Below, one piece after another: positions 17,094 to 25,290 of a stretch of 64,000 nucleotides of DNA. Below the pieces are notes generated by a model that was not told where the DNA came from, did no database searches, and saw only the letters and a list, made by a program, of their open reading frames with translations. Position 1 is the first letter of the stretch; each line of letters starts with the position of its first letter. Source of the stretch: an uncultured Clostridia bacterium (lineage in GTDB: Bacteria; Bacillota; Clostridia; Oscillospirales; Acutalibacteraceae); the NCBI GenBank assembly GCA_927362715.1, contig CAKMIX010000002.1, forward strand, positions 109,627-173,626, read 5' to 3'. Made by a program: the position numbers and the translations under genes.

Positions 17094-18395
17094 ATGCTTT
17101 TTGAAAACATTGCCGTGTTGAACCGCGATTTTACCATTTCCGAACACCAATATGTCGCCGTCCGCGACACGCATATCGCCTATGTCGGCGCGCAGCGTCC
17201 GCAGGAGGATTTCGGCGAAAGCTATAACGGCGCGGGAAAGCTTTTAATGAGCGGCTTTGTCAACGCCCACACCCACACGCCCATGACGCTTCTGCGCGGC
17301 TATGCGGAGAATCTGCCGCTTGACCGGTGGCTCAACGAGCGGGTATTCCCGTTTGAGGATCAAATTCACGGCGAGGACGCCTATTATGCCGCCCTGCTCG
17401 CGATCGCGGAGATGGTGAGCACCGGCACGACCTCGTTTTCCGACATGTATTTTTTTTCGGAGGACGTCATCCGTGCGGTAAAGGAAAGCGGCGTGAAATG
17501 CAATTTCAGCCGTGCCATCACGAGCTTTCAGGACGGCGACATCCATGAACTTGCGAGCTTTCAGGAGAGCGAAAAAATCTTAGGCGAGTGGCATAATGCC
17601 TTTGACGGCAGGCTGAAGATCGACATGAGCCTGCACGCCGAATATACCAACCGCCGCACGATCATCGAGCAATTTGCAGATGCTGCGGTATCGCACGGCG
17701 TGCGCGCGCACATCCATCTGTCCGAGACTGAAAAGGAGCACGAGGAATGCAAACAGCGCCATGGCGGGATGACGCCCGCCGCGCTGTTCGACGCCTGCGG
17801 GGTGTTCCGCGTGCCGACCACGGCGGCGCACTGTGTCTGGGCGGAGGACAAGGATATTGAGATCTTCCGCGAAAAGGGCGTGACGGTGGCAACCAACCCC
17901 GCCAGCAACCTGAAGCTCGGCAGCGGCGTGTGCAACACCTATAAGCTCTTACAAAACGGTGTAAACGTCGCCATCGGTACGGACTCCGTCGCATCGAACA
18001 ATAACCTGGATATGTTCAAGGAAATGTACCTTTGCGCCTTGCTGCCCAAGGGCTTTTACCGCCGCCCCGATATTGTATCCGAACATGACGTGCTGAAAAT
18101 GGCGACCGTCAACGGCTACGCAGCGCAGGGACGCGACGACTGCGGGCGCGTGGAGACGGGGTTCCGTGCCGATTTGCAGGTTGTGGATATCGACACCGTG
18201 CACATGACGCCGCACCACGATACGGTCAACAATCTGGTCTATGCCGCAAGCGGCTCGGACGTCCTGCTGACCATGGTGGACGGCAAAGTGCTGTATCGTG
18301 ACGGTGCATTTGTGACCATCGACATTGAAAAAGTGAAATATGAAACGGAAAAGCGCGCCGCGCGCATCCAAGCGGAGGTGGCAGGCAATGCGTAA
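17094..18395 (+). CDS. mtaD: 5-methylthioadenosine/S-adenosylhomocysteine deaminase
   Basis: A 433-residue amidohydrolase. Metal and catalytic motifs are NAHTHTPM (HxH), a His in SLHAEYTN, HIHLSETEKEHEEC, TAAHCVWAE, and GTDSVASNNNLDMF with the final Asp. This pattern is the MTA/SAH deaminase (MtaD) subgroup, which converts methylthioadenosine to methylthioinosine (and SAH to S-inosylhomocysteine). Its 3' end overlaps the next gene, a purine nucleoside phosphorylase, by 8 bp, and mtnA follows. That order matches a deaminase-first MTA salvage route. Other guanine-deaminase-like specificities cannot be fully excluded. Confidence 0.85.
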   Translation: MLFENIAVLNRDFTISEHQYVAVRDTHIAYVGAQRPQEDFGESYNGAGKLLMSGFVNAHTHTPMTLLRGYAENLPLDRWLNERVFPFEDQIHGEDAYYAALLAIAEMVSTGTTSFSDMYFFSEDVIRAVKESGVKCNFSRAITSFQDGDIHELASFQESEKILGEWHNAFDGRLKIDMSLHAEYTNRRTIIEQFADAAVSHGVRAHIHLSETEKEHEECKQRHGGMTPAALFDACGVFRVPTTAAHCVWAEDKDIEIFREKGVTVATNPASNLKLGSGVCNTYKLLQNGVNVAIGTDSVASNNNLDMFKEMYLCALLPKGFYRRPDIVSEHDVLKMATVNGYAAQGRDDCGRVETGFRADLQVVDIDTVHMTPHHDTVNNLVYAASGSDVLLTMVDGKVLYRDGAFVTIDIEKVKYETEKRAARIQAEVAGNA

Positions 18396-19200
18396 AACAC
18401 CGCAGGAATATGCTTCGCTGATTCGGGAAAGATGTCCGCTTGTTCCCGAAGCTGCAATCATCCTCGGCTCGGGGCTCGGGGAGCTCGGCGAACAAATCGA
18501 AAACGCGGTCGCTGTTGATTACGGCACACTGCCCGGCTTCCCCGTCTCCACCGCGCCGGGGCACAAGGGCCGTTTCCTGCTCGGCACGCTCGGCGGCAAG
18601 GCTGTTGTTTGTATGCAGGGGCGGCTGCACTACTACGAAGGGCACAGCATGGCGGACGTCATCCTGCCCGTGCGCGTCATGCGCATGCTCGGCGCGAAGA
18701 CCCTGATCGCCACCAATGCGGCGGGCGGCATCAATACGTCCTTTTCCGTCGGGGATATTATGCTCATTGAAGATCATATCAACTTCATGGGCAAAAATCC
18801 GCTGGTCGGCGCGAACGACGAGACGCTCGGCTGCCGTTTTCCTGACATGAGCTTTGCCTATGCGCCGGAACTTCGCGCCCTCGCGGAACGCTGTGCCGGG
18901 GAAATCGGCACGCAACTTTGTAAAGGTGTTTACCTTGCCTGCTCGGGCCCGAGCTATGAGACGCCGGCGGAGATCCGCGCGTTTCGAATACTCGGTGCGG
19001 ACGCGGTGGGCATGTCCACCGTGCCGGAGGTCATTGCCGCGAACCACTGTGGGATGCGGGTTTTGGCGTTTTCCCTGATTTCCAATATGGCGGCGGGCAT
19101 ATTGCGGCAGCCGCTTACGGAAGAAGAAGTGCTCGAAGCGGGCAGGCAAAAGGGCGCGGAAATGCAGCGCCTGATCGTGAAAATATTGCGAAATCTGTAA
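18388..19200 (+). CDS. Purine nucleoside phosphorylase (possible methylthioinosine phosphorylase)
   Basis: A 270-residue trimeric PNP/MTAP-family phosphorylase. The ATG at 18388 overlaps the mtaD stop and has a GGAGG site. Motifs are ILGSGLGEL, GHKGRFLLG, MQGRLHYYEGHSM, NAAGGIN (phosphate and ribose), SYETPAEIRA and GMSTVPEVIAANHCG, and the base-contact Asn in SLISNMAAG, which points to 6-oxopurines (inosine/guanosine) rather than adenine. Flanked by mtaD and mtnA it could phosphorolyse methylthioinosine to hypoxanthine and methylthioribose-1-phosphate, as MTIP does in Pseudomonas. General purine salvage is the alternative. Confidence 0.9.
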   Translation: MRKTPQEYASLIRERCPLVPEAAIILGSGLGELGEQIENAVAVDYGTLPGFPVSTAPGHKGRFLLGTLGGKAVVCMQGRLHYYEGHSMADVILPVRVMRMLGAKTLIATNAAGGINTSFSVGDIMLIEDHINFMGKNPLVGANDETLGCRFPDMSFAYAPELRALAERCAGEIGTQLCKGVYLACSGPSYETPAEIRAFRILGADAVGMSTVPEVIAANHCGMRVLAFSLISNMAAGILRQPLTEEEVLEAGRQKGAEMQRLIVKILRNL

Positions 19201-19233
19201 GGTTAAATAGCTTTACACAAAAAAGGAGATCCC

Positions 19234-20274
19234 ATGTACGACCTGCGCGGCGAGACCGTTCATTTTGATGTCGAACACAACCGCCTTTTGGCGCTCGATC
19301 AGACCGAGCTGCCGCAAAAAACGGTGGTTTTGGCGCTGCGAACGCGCGAAGAACTGTTTGAAGCCATCCAAAGCCTTCGCGTGCGCGGCGCACCTGCCAT
19401 CGGCGTGGCGGCGGCGATCGGGCTTGCCGTGCTTGCAAACGAGAGCTGCCAAACCGAGATACCCGCATTTTGCGCCGAGGTGCGTGAAAACGCCGCGTAT
19501 CTGAAAGCCGCCCGTCCCACGGCGGTCAACCTCCCGTGGGCGCTCGGCGAAATGGAAAAAGTTCTCAGCAACGGTGCAAAGACCGTCGAAGCGCTCAAAG
19601 CCGCGCTTACTTCGCGCGCGCTGGCACTGCACGCGGCGGATGTCGAGGTCTGCCGTAAAATCGGCGAAAACGGCGCACCGCTTTTGAAAAACTGCCGCGC
19701 AGTGCTCACGCATTGCAATGCGGGCCGCCTTGCCGCCGTCAAATACGGTACGGCGCTCGCACCCATATACACGGCAAAGGAGCAGGGACACAACATCGCC
19801 GTTTACGCCGATGAGACGCGCCCGCTTTTGCAGGGCGCGCGGCTTACTGCCTACGAATTGCACGAGGCCGGTATTGATGTCACCGTCCTCTGCGACAGCG
19901 CCGCATCTTATGTGCTCGGCAGCGGAAAAGTGCAGGCGGTGCTGGTCGGCTGTGACCGCGTGGCAGCAAACGGTGACACGGCGAATAAGGTTGGTACAAG
20001 CGGCGTAGCCGTGCTCGCGCAGCATTACGGCATACCGTTTTATGTTTGCGCGCCGTTTTCCACAATCGATTTTTCCTGTGCAAGCGGTGCGGAAATCCCC
20101 ATTGAACTGCGCGATGACCGGGAGATCGGTACGCTTTGGTATCAGAAAAAGATGCTGCCCGACGGTGTGTGCGCGCTCAACCCCGCGTTCGATGTAACAA
20201 GTGCAGACCTCATCACCGCCTTCATCACGGAAAAGGGCGTTATAGAGCCGAAAGCTCTTGCGCAGTATCGTTAA
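19234..20274 (+). CDS. mtnA: S-methyl-5-thioribose-1-phosphate isomerase
   Basis: A 346-residue MtnA of the eIF2B-like isomerase family. Signatures are RVRGAPAIGVAAAIGLA, RPTAVNLPWAL, LTHCNAGRLA (catalytic Cys), ADETRPLLQGARLTAYEL, and VGCDRVAANGDTANKVGT (catalytic Asp). It converts methylthioribose-1-phosphate to the ribulose form in methionine salvage. It starts 33 bp after the phosphorylase, with AAAAGGAGATCCC upstream. The later aerobic salvage enzymes (mtnB, mtnD and others) are not here, so the sulfur may leave by an anaerobic aldolase shunt encoded elsewhere. Confidence 0.95.
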   Translation: MYDLRGETVHFDVEHNRLLALDQTELPQKTVVLALRTREELFEAIQSLRVRGAPAIGVAAAIGLAVLANESCQTEIPAFCAEVRENAAYLKAARPTAVNLPWALGEMEKVLSNGAKTVEALKAALTSRALALHAADVEVCRKIGENGAPLLKNCRAVLTHCNAGRLAAVKYGTALAPIYTAKEQGHNIAVYADETRPLLQGARLTAYELHEAGIDVTVLCDSAASYVLGSGKVQAVLVGCDRVAANGDTANKVGTSGVAVLAQHYGIPFYVCAPFSTIDFSCASGAEIPIELRDDREIGTLWYQKKMLPDGVCALNPAFDVTSADLITAFITEKGVIEPKALAQYR

Positions 20275-20315
20275 ATCACCGCAAACCGTAGGGAAAGCCC
20301 TTGCGGCTGTCCGTG

Positions 20316-20336
20316 TTAGATATTAGATGTTAGACG
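20316..20336. repeat. Three tandem TTAGAYR heptads
   Basis: TTAGATA-TTAGATG-TTAGACG in direct repeat, in the intergenic stretch after mtnA. This may be a short dispersed repeat of the genome; no function is evident. Confidence 0.6.
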
Positions 20337-20430
20337 CGGGACGGGGAGGTTTGTGCGAAACCGAAAGTCCGATCAAACGCGTAGCGGCAGACTTCCATGC
20401 CTGCTTGCAAAAATTTTCTGCTTCAAACAC

Positions 20431-20458
20431 AAAAAGCCCGAGAATTTCTCGGGCTTTT
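20431..20458. terminator. Bidirectional terminator between mtnA and the M14 peptidase
   Basis: AAAAGCCCGAGA/TCTCGGGCTTTT stem with T and A tails on both sides. Confidence 0.88.
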
Positions 20459-20470
20459 CTGTATTTGCGT

Positions 20471-21748
20471 TTAGATCTGCGTCATACCGCCGACCAAAAT
20501 GCCGAGGTTATCCCGATAATTTTCGGGAAACTGCGACACGGGCAGCGGGTTCTGCCCGATGCCGATCTCAATGGTGTAGCCCGGGCGGTTGTAGGTCTCA
20601 ATAAACCAGTCCTTGTAGCCCGCTAAGCCCGAAGCAAACGGCGTTTCCTCCACCGAATAGCCGCTCACCTCGCCAAAGTATTCCGCGATCTGCCGCGAGC
20701 GCGGGGGCTCGTAGTCGAGGTATTTCCAATAGATGATCTGCCCTTGGCTGTGGTAGGAGAGCGTCAGTAAAAAGTTGTGTCGCCGCGTGAAGTTGTAGAC
20801 CGCGTAGCTTTCGGGGGCAACGAGCGGCGCGCTGCCCACAAAGTCCCGCGGGGCGGGGGAGGTGAAGCCCTGCTCGTATTTGATGCGCTTTGCCTCCTCC
20901 CAATTCGCGGGGTATTGCAGATTCAAATCGACGCCCGCGATATTGGCCTTCCACCCGTCGGGGAACGGGATCTGCGGGTAGTTCTGCGCTATGCGCAGCG
21001 CGTTATTGTAATAGCCGCCCGCGTGCAGCACGCCCGTTACCAAGTCCACGCCGTCGGGATCGACCATCGGCAGCAGATACAGCGAATACGAATTGAACAG
21101 CTGCGCCGCCACCGCACCGCCGATCTCGCCGCCTGAAGCGTAGCTTTCGGCGTACTCTTCCGCGAAGTGCAAAAGCACGGGCGTTGTCAGCCACTCGTTC
21201 GCGTGGTGCGCGGCATTGTAAAAGATCTCCTTGGCGCCGCGCCCGAAGCGCAGGACATAAAGCGGCTTGCCCATCACACTGCGCCCGACCGTGGTGCTTT
21301 CTAAAAACGGGTACCGCACGGTCAGCCCCTCGATGATAAAAGCATTCAAGACCGACGAATAGGGGATGCTTATGGGCACAAGCGAATAGTCAAACGGCAC
21401 ATACACGACCGTGCCGACCTGCAAATCGCGCGGGTCAAGAGTAGGGTTTGCAAGCATGATGCGCCGCAGGCTCGTGTTGTATTGCTGTGCAAGCGAAAAA
21501 AATGTGTCGCCCGGTCGTATTTTGTGCGTGGTGTAGCCCTTGAGATACGGGATGAGCAGCGCCCATGTAGCTCTTCCGGCCACACCATCGGCGGAAAGAC
21601 CGTTTTTTTGCTGAAAGTCGCGCACCGCATCCAGCGTGCGCGCACCGAAAATACCGTCTAATGCGAGCGTCGTGTAACCCGCGCGCCGCAGGGCGAGCTG
21701 CAAATACAGCACCATCGTGCCGCGGCTGCCGTACCGCAAGGTCTCCAT
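20471..21748 (-). CDS. M14-family gamma-D-glutamyl-meso-diaminopimelate peptidase
   Basis: A 425-residue protein with a peptidoglycan-binding PG_binding_1 domain (residues ~1-70, DGIFGARTLDAVRDFQ), a LysM domain (~75-118, HKIRPGDTFFSLAQQYN) and a zinc carboxypeptidase-like M14 domain (~130-425). Zinc ligands are the HHANE segment (HxxE) and the later His in SYHSQG; the catalytic Glu lies in YTIEIG. This architecture is that of the sporulation endopeptidase I type that cuts the gamma-D-Glu-mDAP bond of peptide stems. There is no signal peptide, as in the B. sphaericus enzyme. GGAGGG precedes the ATG. Confidence 0.87.
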   Translation of the reverse strand: METLRYGSRGTMVLYLQLALRRAGYTTLALDGIFGARTLDAVRDFQQKNGLSADGVAGRATWALLIPYLKGYTTHKIRPGDTFFSLAQQYNTSLRRIMLANPTLDPRDLQVGTVVYVPFDYSLVPISIPYSSVLNAFIIEGLTVRYPFLESTTVGRSVMGKPLYVLRFGRGAKEIFYNAAHHANEWLTTPVLLHFAEEYAESYASGGEIGGAVAAQLFNSYSLYLLPMVDPDGVDLVTGVLHAGGYYNNALRIAQNYPQIPFPDGWKANIAGVDLNLQYPANWEEAKRIKYEQGFTSPAPRDFVGSAPLVAPESYAVYNFTRRHNFLLTLSYHSQGQIIYWKYLDYEPPRSRQIAEYFGEVSGYSVEETPFASGLAGYKDWFIETYNRPGYTIEIGIGQNPLPVSQFPENYRDNLGILVGGMTQI

Positions 21749-21821
21749 ATGTATCCCTCCGAAATTTCCTTGGTTCCTTTTTTATATATGGCGGCGTGCA
21801 GGAAAAAAGACCGCGGACAGG

Positions 21822-21850
21822 TTGATTTTTCGGTTGGCTTTCGATACAAT
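21822..21850 (+). promoter_or_regulatory. cdd promoter
   Basis: TTGATT (21822-21827), 17-bp spacer, TACAAT (21845-21850). Confidence 0.7.
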
Positions 21851-21889
21851 GGGTTTGAAAACACTTTAAAATTCAAGGGAGTGATACAA

Positions 21890-22291
21890 ATGACGCCGCA
21901 GGAATTGGTCGCCTGTGCGCTGGACGCGCAAGCACACGCCTACGCGCCGTATTCGGGCTTCCAGGTGGGCGCGGCGCTTTTAACACGCGGGGGCAGGGTC
22001 TATCTCGGCTGTAATATTGAAAACAAGAGCTTTTCCCCGACCGTCTGCGCCGAGCGCGTGGCGCTGTTTAAAGCGATCAGCGAGGGCGAAACGGATTTTG
22101 AAGCGATCGCCGTGGTCGGTCGCGACAAAAATGGGGTTTACAAGCATTTCTGCACGCCGTGCGGCGTGTGCCGGCAGGCGCTTTCGGAATTCTGTGCGCC
22201 GGATTTTAGGATCATCTTCGGTGACGATACGGGCGAATGTGAGGTGCATACGTTAGCCGAGCTCTTGCCGTATTCCTTTTCGATGGAGTAA
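21890..22291 (+). CDS. cdd: Cytidine deaminase
   Basis: A 133-residue homotetrameric-type cytidine deaminase. Zinc and catalytic motifs are TVCAERVAL (Cys and Glu) and CTPCGVCRQ (two Cys). The N-terminal YAPYSGFQVGAAL and GCNIENKSF contact the nucleoside. It converts cytidine/deoxycytidine to uridine/deoxyuridine. The start at 21890 is chosen for AAGGGAGTGATACAA upstream and the normal family length; the frame is open further up but has no site there. Confidence 0.95.
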   Translation: MTPQELVACALDAQAHAYAPYSGFQVGAALLTRGGRVYLGCNIENKSFSPTVCAERVALFKAISEGETDFEAIAVVGRDKNGVYKHFCTPCGVCRQALSEFCAPDFRIIFGDDTGECEVHTLAELLPYSFSME

Positions 22292-22368
22292 ACGCAACGC
22301 GCCAAATTCGGCAACAGACCTGACCGATATGCTAAAAAAGCACATAAAATTTTGTAAAATTCAGGGAA

Positions 22369-22397
22369 TTGCTATAATTTTTACCGTTTGCTATACT
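22369..22397 (+). promoter_or_regulatory. Lipoprotein promoter
   Basis: TTGCTA (22369-22374), 17-bp spacer, TATACT (22392-22397), in an AT-rich stretch. Confidence 0.65.
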
Positions 22398-22469
22398 ATA
22401 GATGAGGGGATACCAATGGGTCATGAAAATATCCGAAGCATAAAATGACGCATTTTTGGGGAGAAGACT

Positions 22470-23246
22470 ATGGGTAAAAAGCGAATTTTTGCGGCTGTTG
22501 TTCTTTTGGCTGTCTGCACAATTTTACTGCTTGCCGGCTGTGTGCGGCCGTATGATATGCAGATCTTTCTGACGTATTCCGAAAACACAAAAGCCTTTAT
22601 CAGCGTTTCGGTGCCATGGGATGTCCGCACCGATCGGTCGCCGTCGTATTCCGAGCAATACGGCAGGAACGGCGAGTTTATATCTACGGAGCCTTTTTCC
22701 GAGATCGTTGCGGCGCTGAAAGCCGAAAATCCCGACGTCACGTTCCAAAAGATCCTCGACGACCGCTGTTTGCTGACCGATACGGCGGGCAGCATGTGTA
22801 TGCTGAAGGTGGAGATGATCGGCGAAACGGCGGGACCCGGTGAGGAAATTCCCGATTATGCATTCCCGAATGGACTCACAGAGGGAGAATGCGAAACGGA
22901 CGGCAGCAAAAGTATCCGATTTTATCAGCTGAAAAGCGGCTGCAGGGTCGGCGACGTCTCGGAGAATTTCCTCTGCCCGCTGCACCTGTTCACGGCCGAA
23001 GAGCTTGGGCTGATCCAGCATATCGCGTTCGGCGACGCGCAGCCGGGCTCTACGTATCTTGCGGTCGGAACGCAAGAGGATTTCCAAAGCTTCTATACGG
23101 ACTTCGGCTTGCAGCCCGAACCGACCGAGAACGGCTTTTCTGTGCAGTGCACGGGGTCCGGCGGTTCGCAGCTCCTTGTGACGTTCACCTTCGGTACAGA
23201 TGAAAACGGTGATGCGACCGTGTCTTTTGAAGCACAGGCGGCGTAG
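22470..23246 (+). CDS. Lipoprotein of unknown function
   Basis: A 258-residue predicted lipoprotein. The signal peptide MGKKRIFAAVV...LLLAGC ends in a good lipobox, with Cys at ~24 lipidated after cleavage by Lsp. The mature part is acidic, with strand-rich segments and no family I recognise; there are a few Cys (DDRCLL, SMCMLK, SGCRV, NFLCPL) that could pair outside the cell. It is monocistronic, with its own promoter and hairpin terminator. Confidence 0.75.
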   Translation: MGKKRIFAAVVLLAVCTILLLAGCVRPYDMQIFLTYSENTKAFISVSVPWDVRTDRSPSYSEQYGRNGEFISTEPFSEIVAALKAENPDVTFQKILDDRCLLTDTAGSMCMLKVEMIGETAGPGEEIPDYAFPNGLTEGECETDGSKSIRFYQLKSGCRVGDVSENFLCPLHLFTAEELGLIQHIAFGDAQPGSTYLAVGTQEDFQSFYTDFGLQPEPTENGFSVQCTGSGGSQLLVTFTFGTDENGDATVSFEAQAA

Positions 23247-23261
23247 ATCAAAACAACATAT

Positions 23262-23300
23262 TGCGGCGGGAATCGGCATTCGCCTGCCCGCCGCATTTTT
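23262..23300 (+). terminator. Lipoprotein gene terminator
   Basis: TGCGGCGGG (23262-23270) pairs with CCCGCCGCA (23287-23295), followed by TTTTTGC. Confidence 0.82.
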
Positions 23301-23505
23301 GCATTTTCGTCAAATCTGCCCAATGTGCGGCATGTGCCGAAAAGGAAAAAACTACGGCAGATGCAACGCAGGCGGGCGTTCAAAAGCAAAACATAAGCAC
23401 AAAGACGACCGAAAAAAGGCAGAAGTGTCGTCCACGGCATGCAGGCATACCAATGCCCATATAATCCATCTCCCGCATTTCACGGAACGTCAAGCTGGAA
23501 ATACT

Positions 23506-23796
23506 TTATTTCCGTAAAGCAAGCCGCAGTTTCTCTTTTTCCGCTTTGCTGGGTTTAAGATAATATCCGTTTAAATCGGGTACGAGCAATTTTTGCAGCG
23601 CGTTCAAATCAATGTCCACCGCCGCAGCCAACCGCATAGCGGTGCCAAATAGCGGCTGCATTTTCCCACTTAGGTAATTTTGATATTGCCTTGGCGAAAG
23701 ATCCGCGCGCGCTGCTAACTCCTCAATCGTCAATCGCAGCGCTTGGCGCTGTTCTTCCACAAGCCGTAAAAATTCCCATTCGATTACAACAGCCAT
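23506..23796 (-). CDS. Small XRE-like helix-turn-helix protein
   Basis: A 96-residue protein from the ATG at 23796 (MAVVIEWEF), chosen because GGGTGATC lies just upstream; a longer frame starts at 23853 without a site. Residues ~20-60 read as a lambda-repressor-type HTH (LTIEELAARADLSPRQYQNYLSGK). The C-terminal part (LNALQKLLVPDLNGYYLKPSKAEKEK) is not recognised. A 15-bp palindrome lies 24 bp before the start, so autoregulation is likely. It stands alone between unrelated genes. Base composition is more AT-rich than its neighbours, which suggests acquisition. Confidence 0.7.
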   Translation of the reverse strand: MAVVIEWEFLRLVEEQRQALRLTIEELAARADLSPRQYQNYLSGKMQPLFGTAMRLAAAVDIDLNALQKLLVPDLNGYYLKPSKAEKEKLRLALRK

Positions 23797-23819
23797 AAGA
23801 TCACCCATTCTAACATTAT

Positions 23820-23834
23820 GTGATAATATATCAC
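23820..23834. promoter_or_regulatory. Candidate operator of the XRE-like gene
   Basis: GTGATAATATATCAC: perfect 6-bp arms around ATA, just upstream of the HTH gene start. Confidence 0.55.
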
Positions 23835-24129
23835 TATTTTTGCAAACTTCCATCCAAATTTACAAAACAACATATTTTTTTGCAGAAATAACACGAAATT
23901 TAAGGGATTCATTTGCAGCGCTTTGCAGCGTTGCGATTTATGGATTGCTTTGGAAAAATTTTTGTAACAAACGGCTTGGGCGCTGGATGCACAAACGGCT
24001 TTTCACTTAGTGCTTTGCCGAAAAAATTTACAAATACAAATCAAAAAGAAAAAGCGCAGGAGCCCTGCGCGCGACGGAGAGATTTTTGTTTTGGAAACAC
24101 TGAAAATGTCCCAAACATGCGAGACAAAA
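23835..24129. other. AT-rich gene-free stretch
   Basis: About 300 bp without a supportable gene. It contains a T/A-rich leader for the XRE-like gene and a plus-strand open frame (from 23913) whose C-terminus is only the antisense of tRNA-Arg. No structure or repeat is evident. Confidence 0.5.
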
Positions 24130-24178
24130 CAAAAAGCCCTGAATTCCTTATAAATCAAGGAAAATCAAGGCTTTTTGC
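24130..24178 (-). terminator. tRNA-Arg terminator
   Basis: On the minus strand AAAAAGCCTTGA pairs with TCAGGGCTTTTT (one G-T), with inner TTCCTT/AAGGAA pairing, and then TTTTGT. Confidence 0.82.
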
Positions 24179-24179
24179 T

Positions 24180-24256
24180 TGGCGCGCTGCGAGGGATTCG
24201 AACCCCCGACCTTTTGGTTCGTAGCCAAACACTCTATCCAACTGAGCTAGCAGCGC
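24180..24256 (-). tRNA. tRNA-Arg (ACG anticodon)
   Basis: Cloverleaf on the minus strand: acceptor GCGCTGC/GCAGCGC, anticodon stem TTTGG/CCAAA around loop CTACGAA (anticodon ACG, read as inosine-CG after deamination), and a T loop with GGTTCGAATCC. Discriminator G; CCA is encoded (24180-24182). Confidence 0.97.
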
Positions 24257-24294
24257 AAATGCGGGTTCAAGCTATTGCTTTTAACCGCCCGAAT

Positions 24295-24323
24295 ATAATA
24301 CCACCGAACGAAACAAATGTCAA
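24295..24323 (-). promoter_or_regulatory. tRNA-Arg promoter
   Basis: Minus-strand TTGACA (24318-24323), 17-bp spacer, TATTAT (24295-24300). Confidence 0.8.
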
Positions 24324-24395
24324 CAAATTTTTGCACGATTTTTTTAAAAGCAAATCATTTTACGCAGGATTTGTTTGCGGTTGGGTACGTAACGG

Positions 24396-25052
24396 TTAGA
24401 TCGACGCCCCAATATCAGCGGATGCGGGAAAATTCTCATCCCCGCTCTCCTCCCGCTTCGAGAAAATGCACCCGCAGTCCGTCTGCCGATACAGATCGTA
24501 GGCTTTGGACAGTGCAATGGAACGCTTGTAGCCCTCTTTTTTCTTGAAATCCGAGGGCAGAAAGCGCACGCCGATTTCTTCACCGATCTCTTTCCCCAAT
24601 TCGTTGAGGATCGCCGCATCCTTGTGGGGGCTGACGGTCAAGGTCGTCGTAAAAAAGTCAAATCCGAGAGCGCGCGCTTTTTCGGCAGTGGCGCGCAGGC
24701 GCAGCCGAAAGCATTCCGCACAGCGCGCGCCGCCCTCAGGCTCTGCTTCCAAGCCCTTGACCGCGTCAAAGAATTCGGCAGGGTCGTAGTCGGTGCGGAT
24801 CTGCCGCACGCCTTTTGCAAACGGCGCGGCGGGCAGCAGCTTGTCGAATTGGCGTAGGCGTTTTTCGTATTCCGCGCGCGGGTGGATGTTCGGGTTGTAA
24901 AAATATATGGAAACGTCAAAATGCGCGCATAAGACTTCGAGCACCGCGCTCGAGCACGGTGCGCAGCAGCATTGCAGCAGCAGCGAAGGCCGTGCTTCTT
25001 CGGGCAGCGCCGCGATCACCGCTTCCATTTCCTTTTGATAATTGACCTTCAA
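24396..25052 (-). CDS. queH: Epoxyqueuosine reductase QueH
   Basis: A 218-residue DUF208 (PF02677) protein, the QueG-independent epoxyqueuosine reductase that makes queuosine in the wobble position of tRNAs. It has the paired Cys signature LLQCCCAPCS, GGARCAECFRLRL and the later DCGC, which bind a 4Fe-4S cluster plus a second metal. The start is inferred to be TTG at 25052 with CGGAG seven bases upstream, because the open frame above it is intergenic and contains the promoter. A consensus promoter lies at 25083-25111. Confidence 0.88.
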   Translation of the reverse strand: MKVNYQKEMEAVIAALPEEARPSLLLQCCCAPCSSAVLEVLCAHFDVSIYFYNPNIHPRAEYEKRLRQFDKLLPAAPFAKGVRQIRTDYDPAEFFDAVKGLEAEPEGGARCAECFRLRLRATAEKARALGFDFFTTTLTVSPHKDAAILNELGKEIGEEIGVRFLPSDFKKKEGYKRSIALSKAYDLYRQTDCGCIFSKREESGDENFPASADIGASI

Positions 25053-25082
25053 ACGCTCATCTCCGAAAGGGGTTCTGTTTAC

Positions 25083-25111
25083 ATAGTACCCGCCCTGCGG
25101 CAAAATGTCAA
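25083..25111 (-). promoter_or_regulatory. queH promoter
   Basis: Minus-strand TTGACA (25106-25111), 17-bp spacer, TACTAT (25083-25088). Confidence 0.75.
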
Positions 25112-25191
25112 GCGGCGCGCGCAGGCACTGCCGTTGTTCGCGCGGCGGAGAAACGATTTGACAAACTGTGAACAAAGTGTAACATTTTCGG

Positions 25192-25220
25192 TTGAAATTC
25201 CCATAAAGGTGTGCTATACT
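25192..25220 (+). promoter_or_regulatory. Promoter of the NAD-epimerase-like gene
   Basis: TTGAAA (25192-25197), 17-bp spacer, TATACT (25215-25220). Divergent from the queH promoter. Confidence 0.75.
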
Positions 25221-25290
25221 ATTCACAATCCCGCAGAAGCGATTCGGCATTACCGTACCGTTTTTTCTGCCAAAATTCGGAGGTATGTGT

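Noticed and set aside
23913..24224. A 103-codon plus-strand frame before tRNA-Arg
   Set aside because: Its end reads ARDSNPRPFGS, the well-known false peptide from translating the antisense of a tRNA; nothing else in it is conserved.
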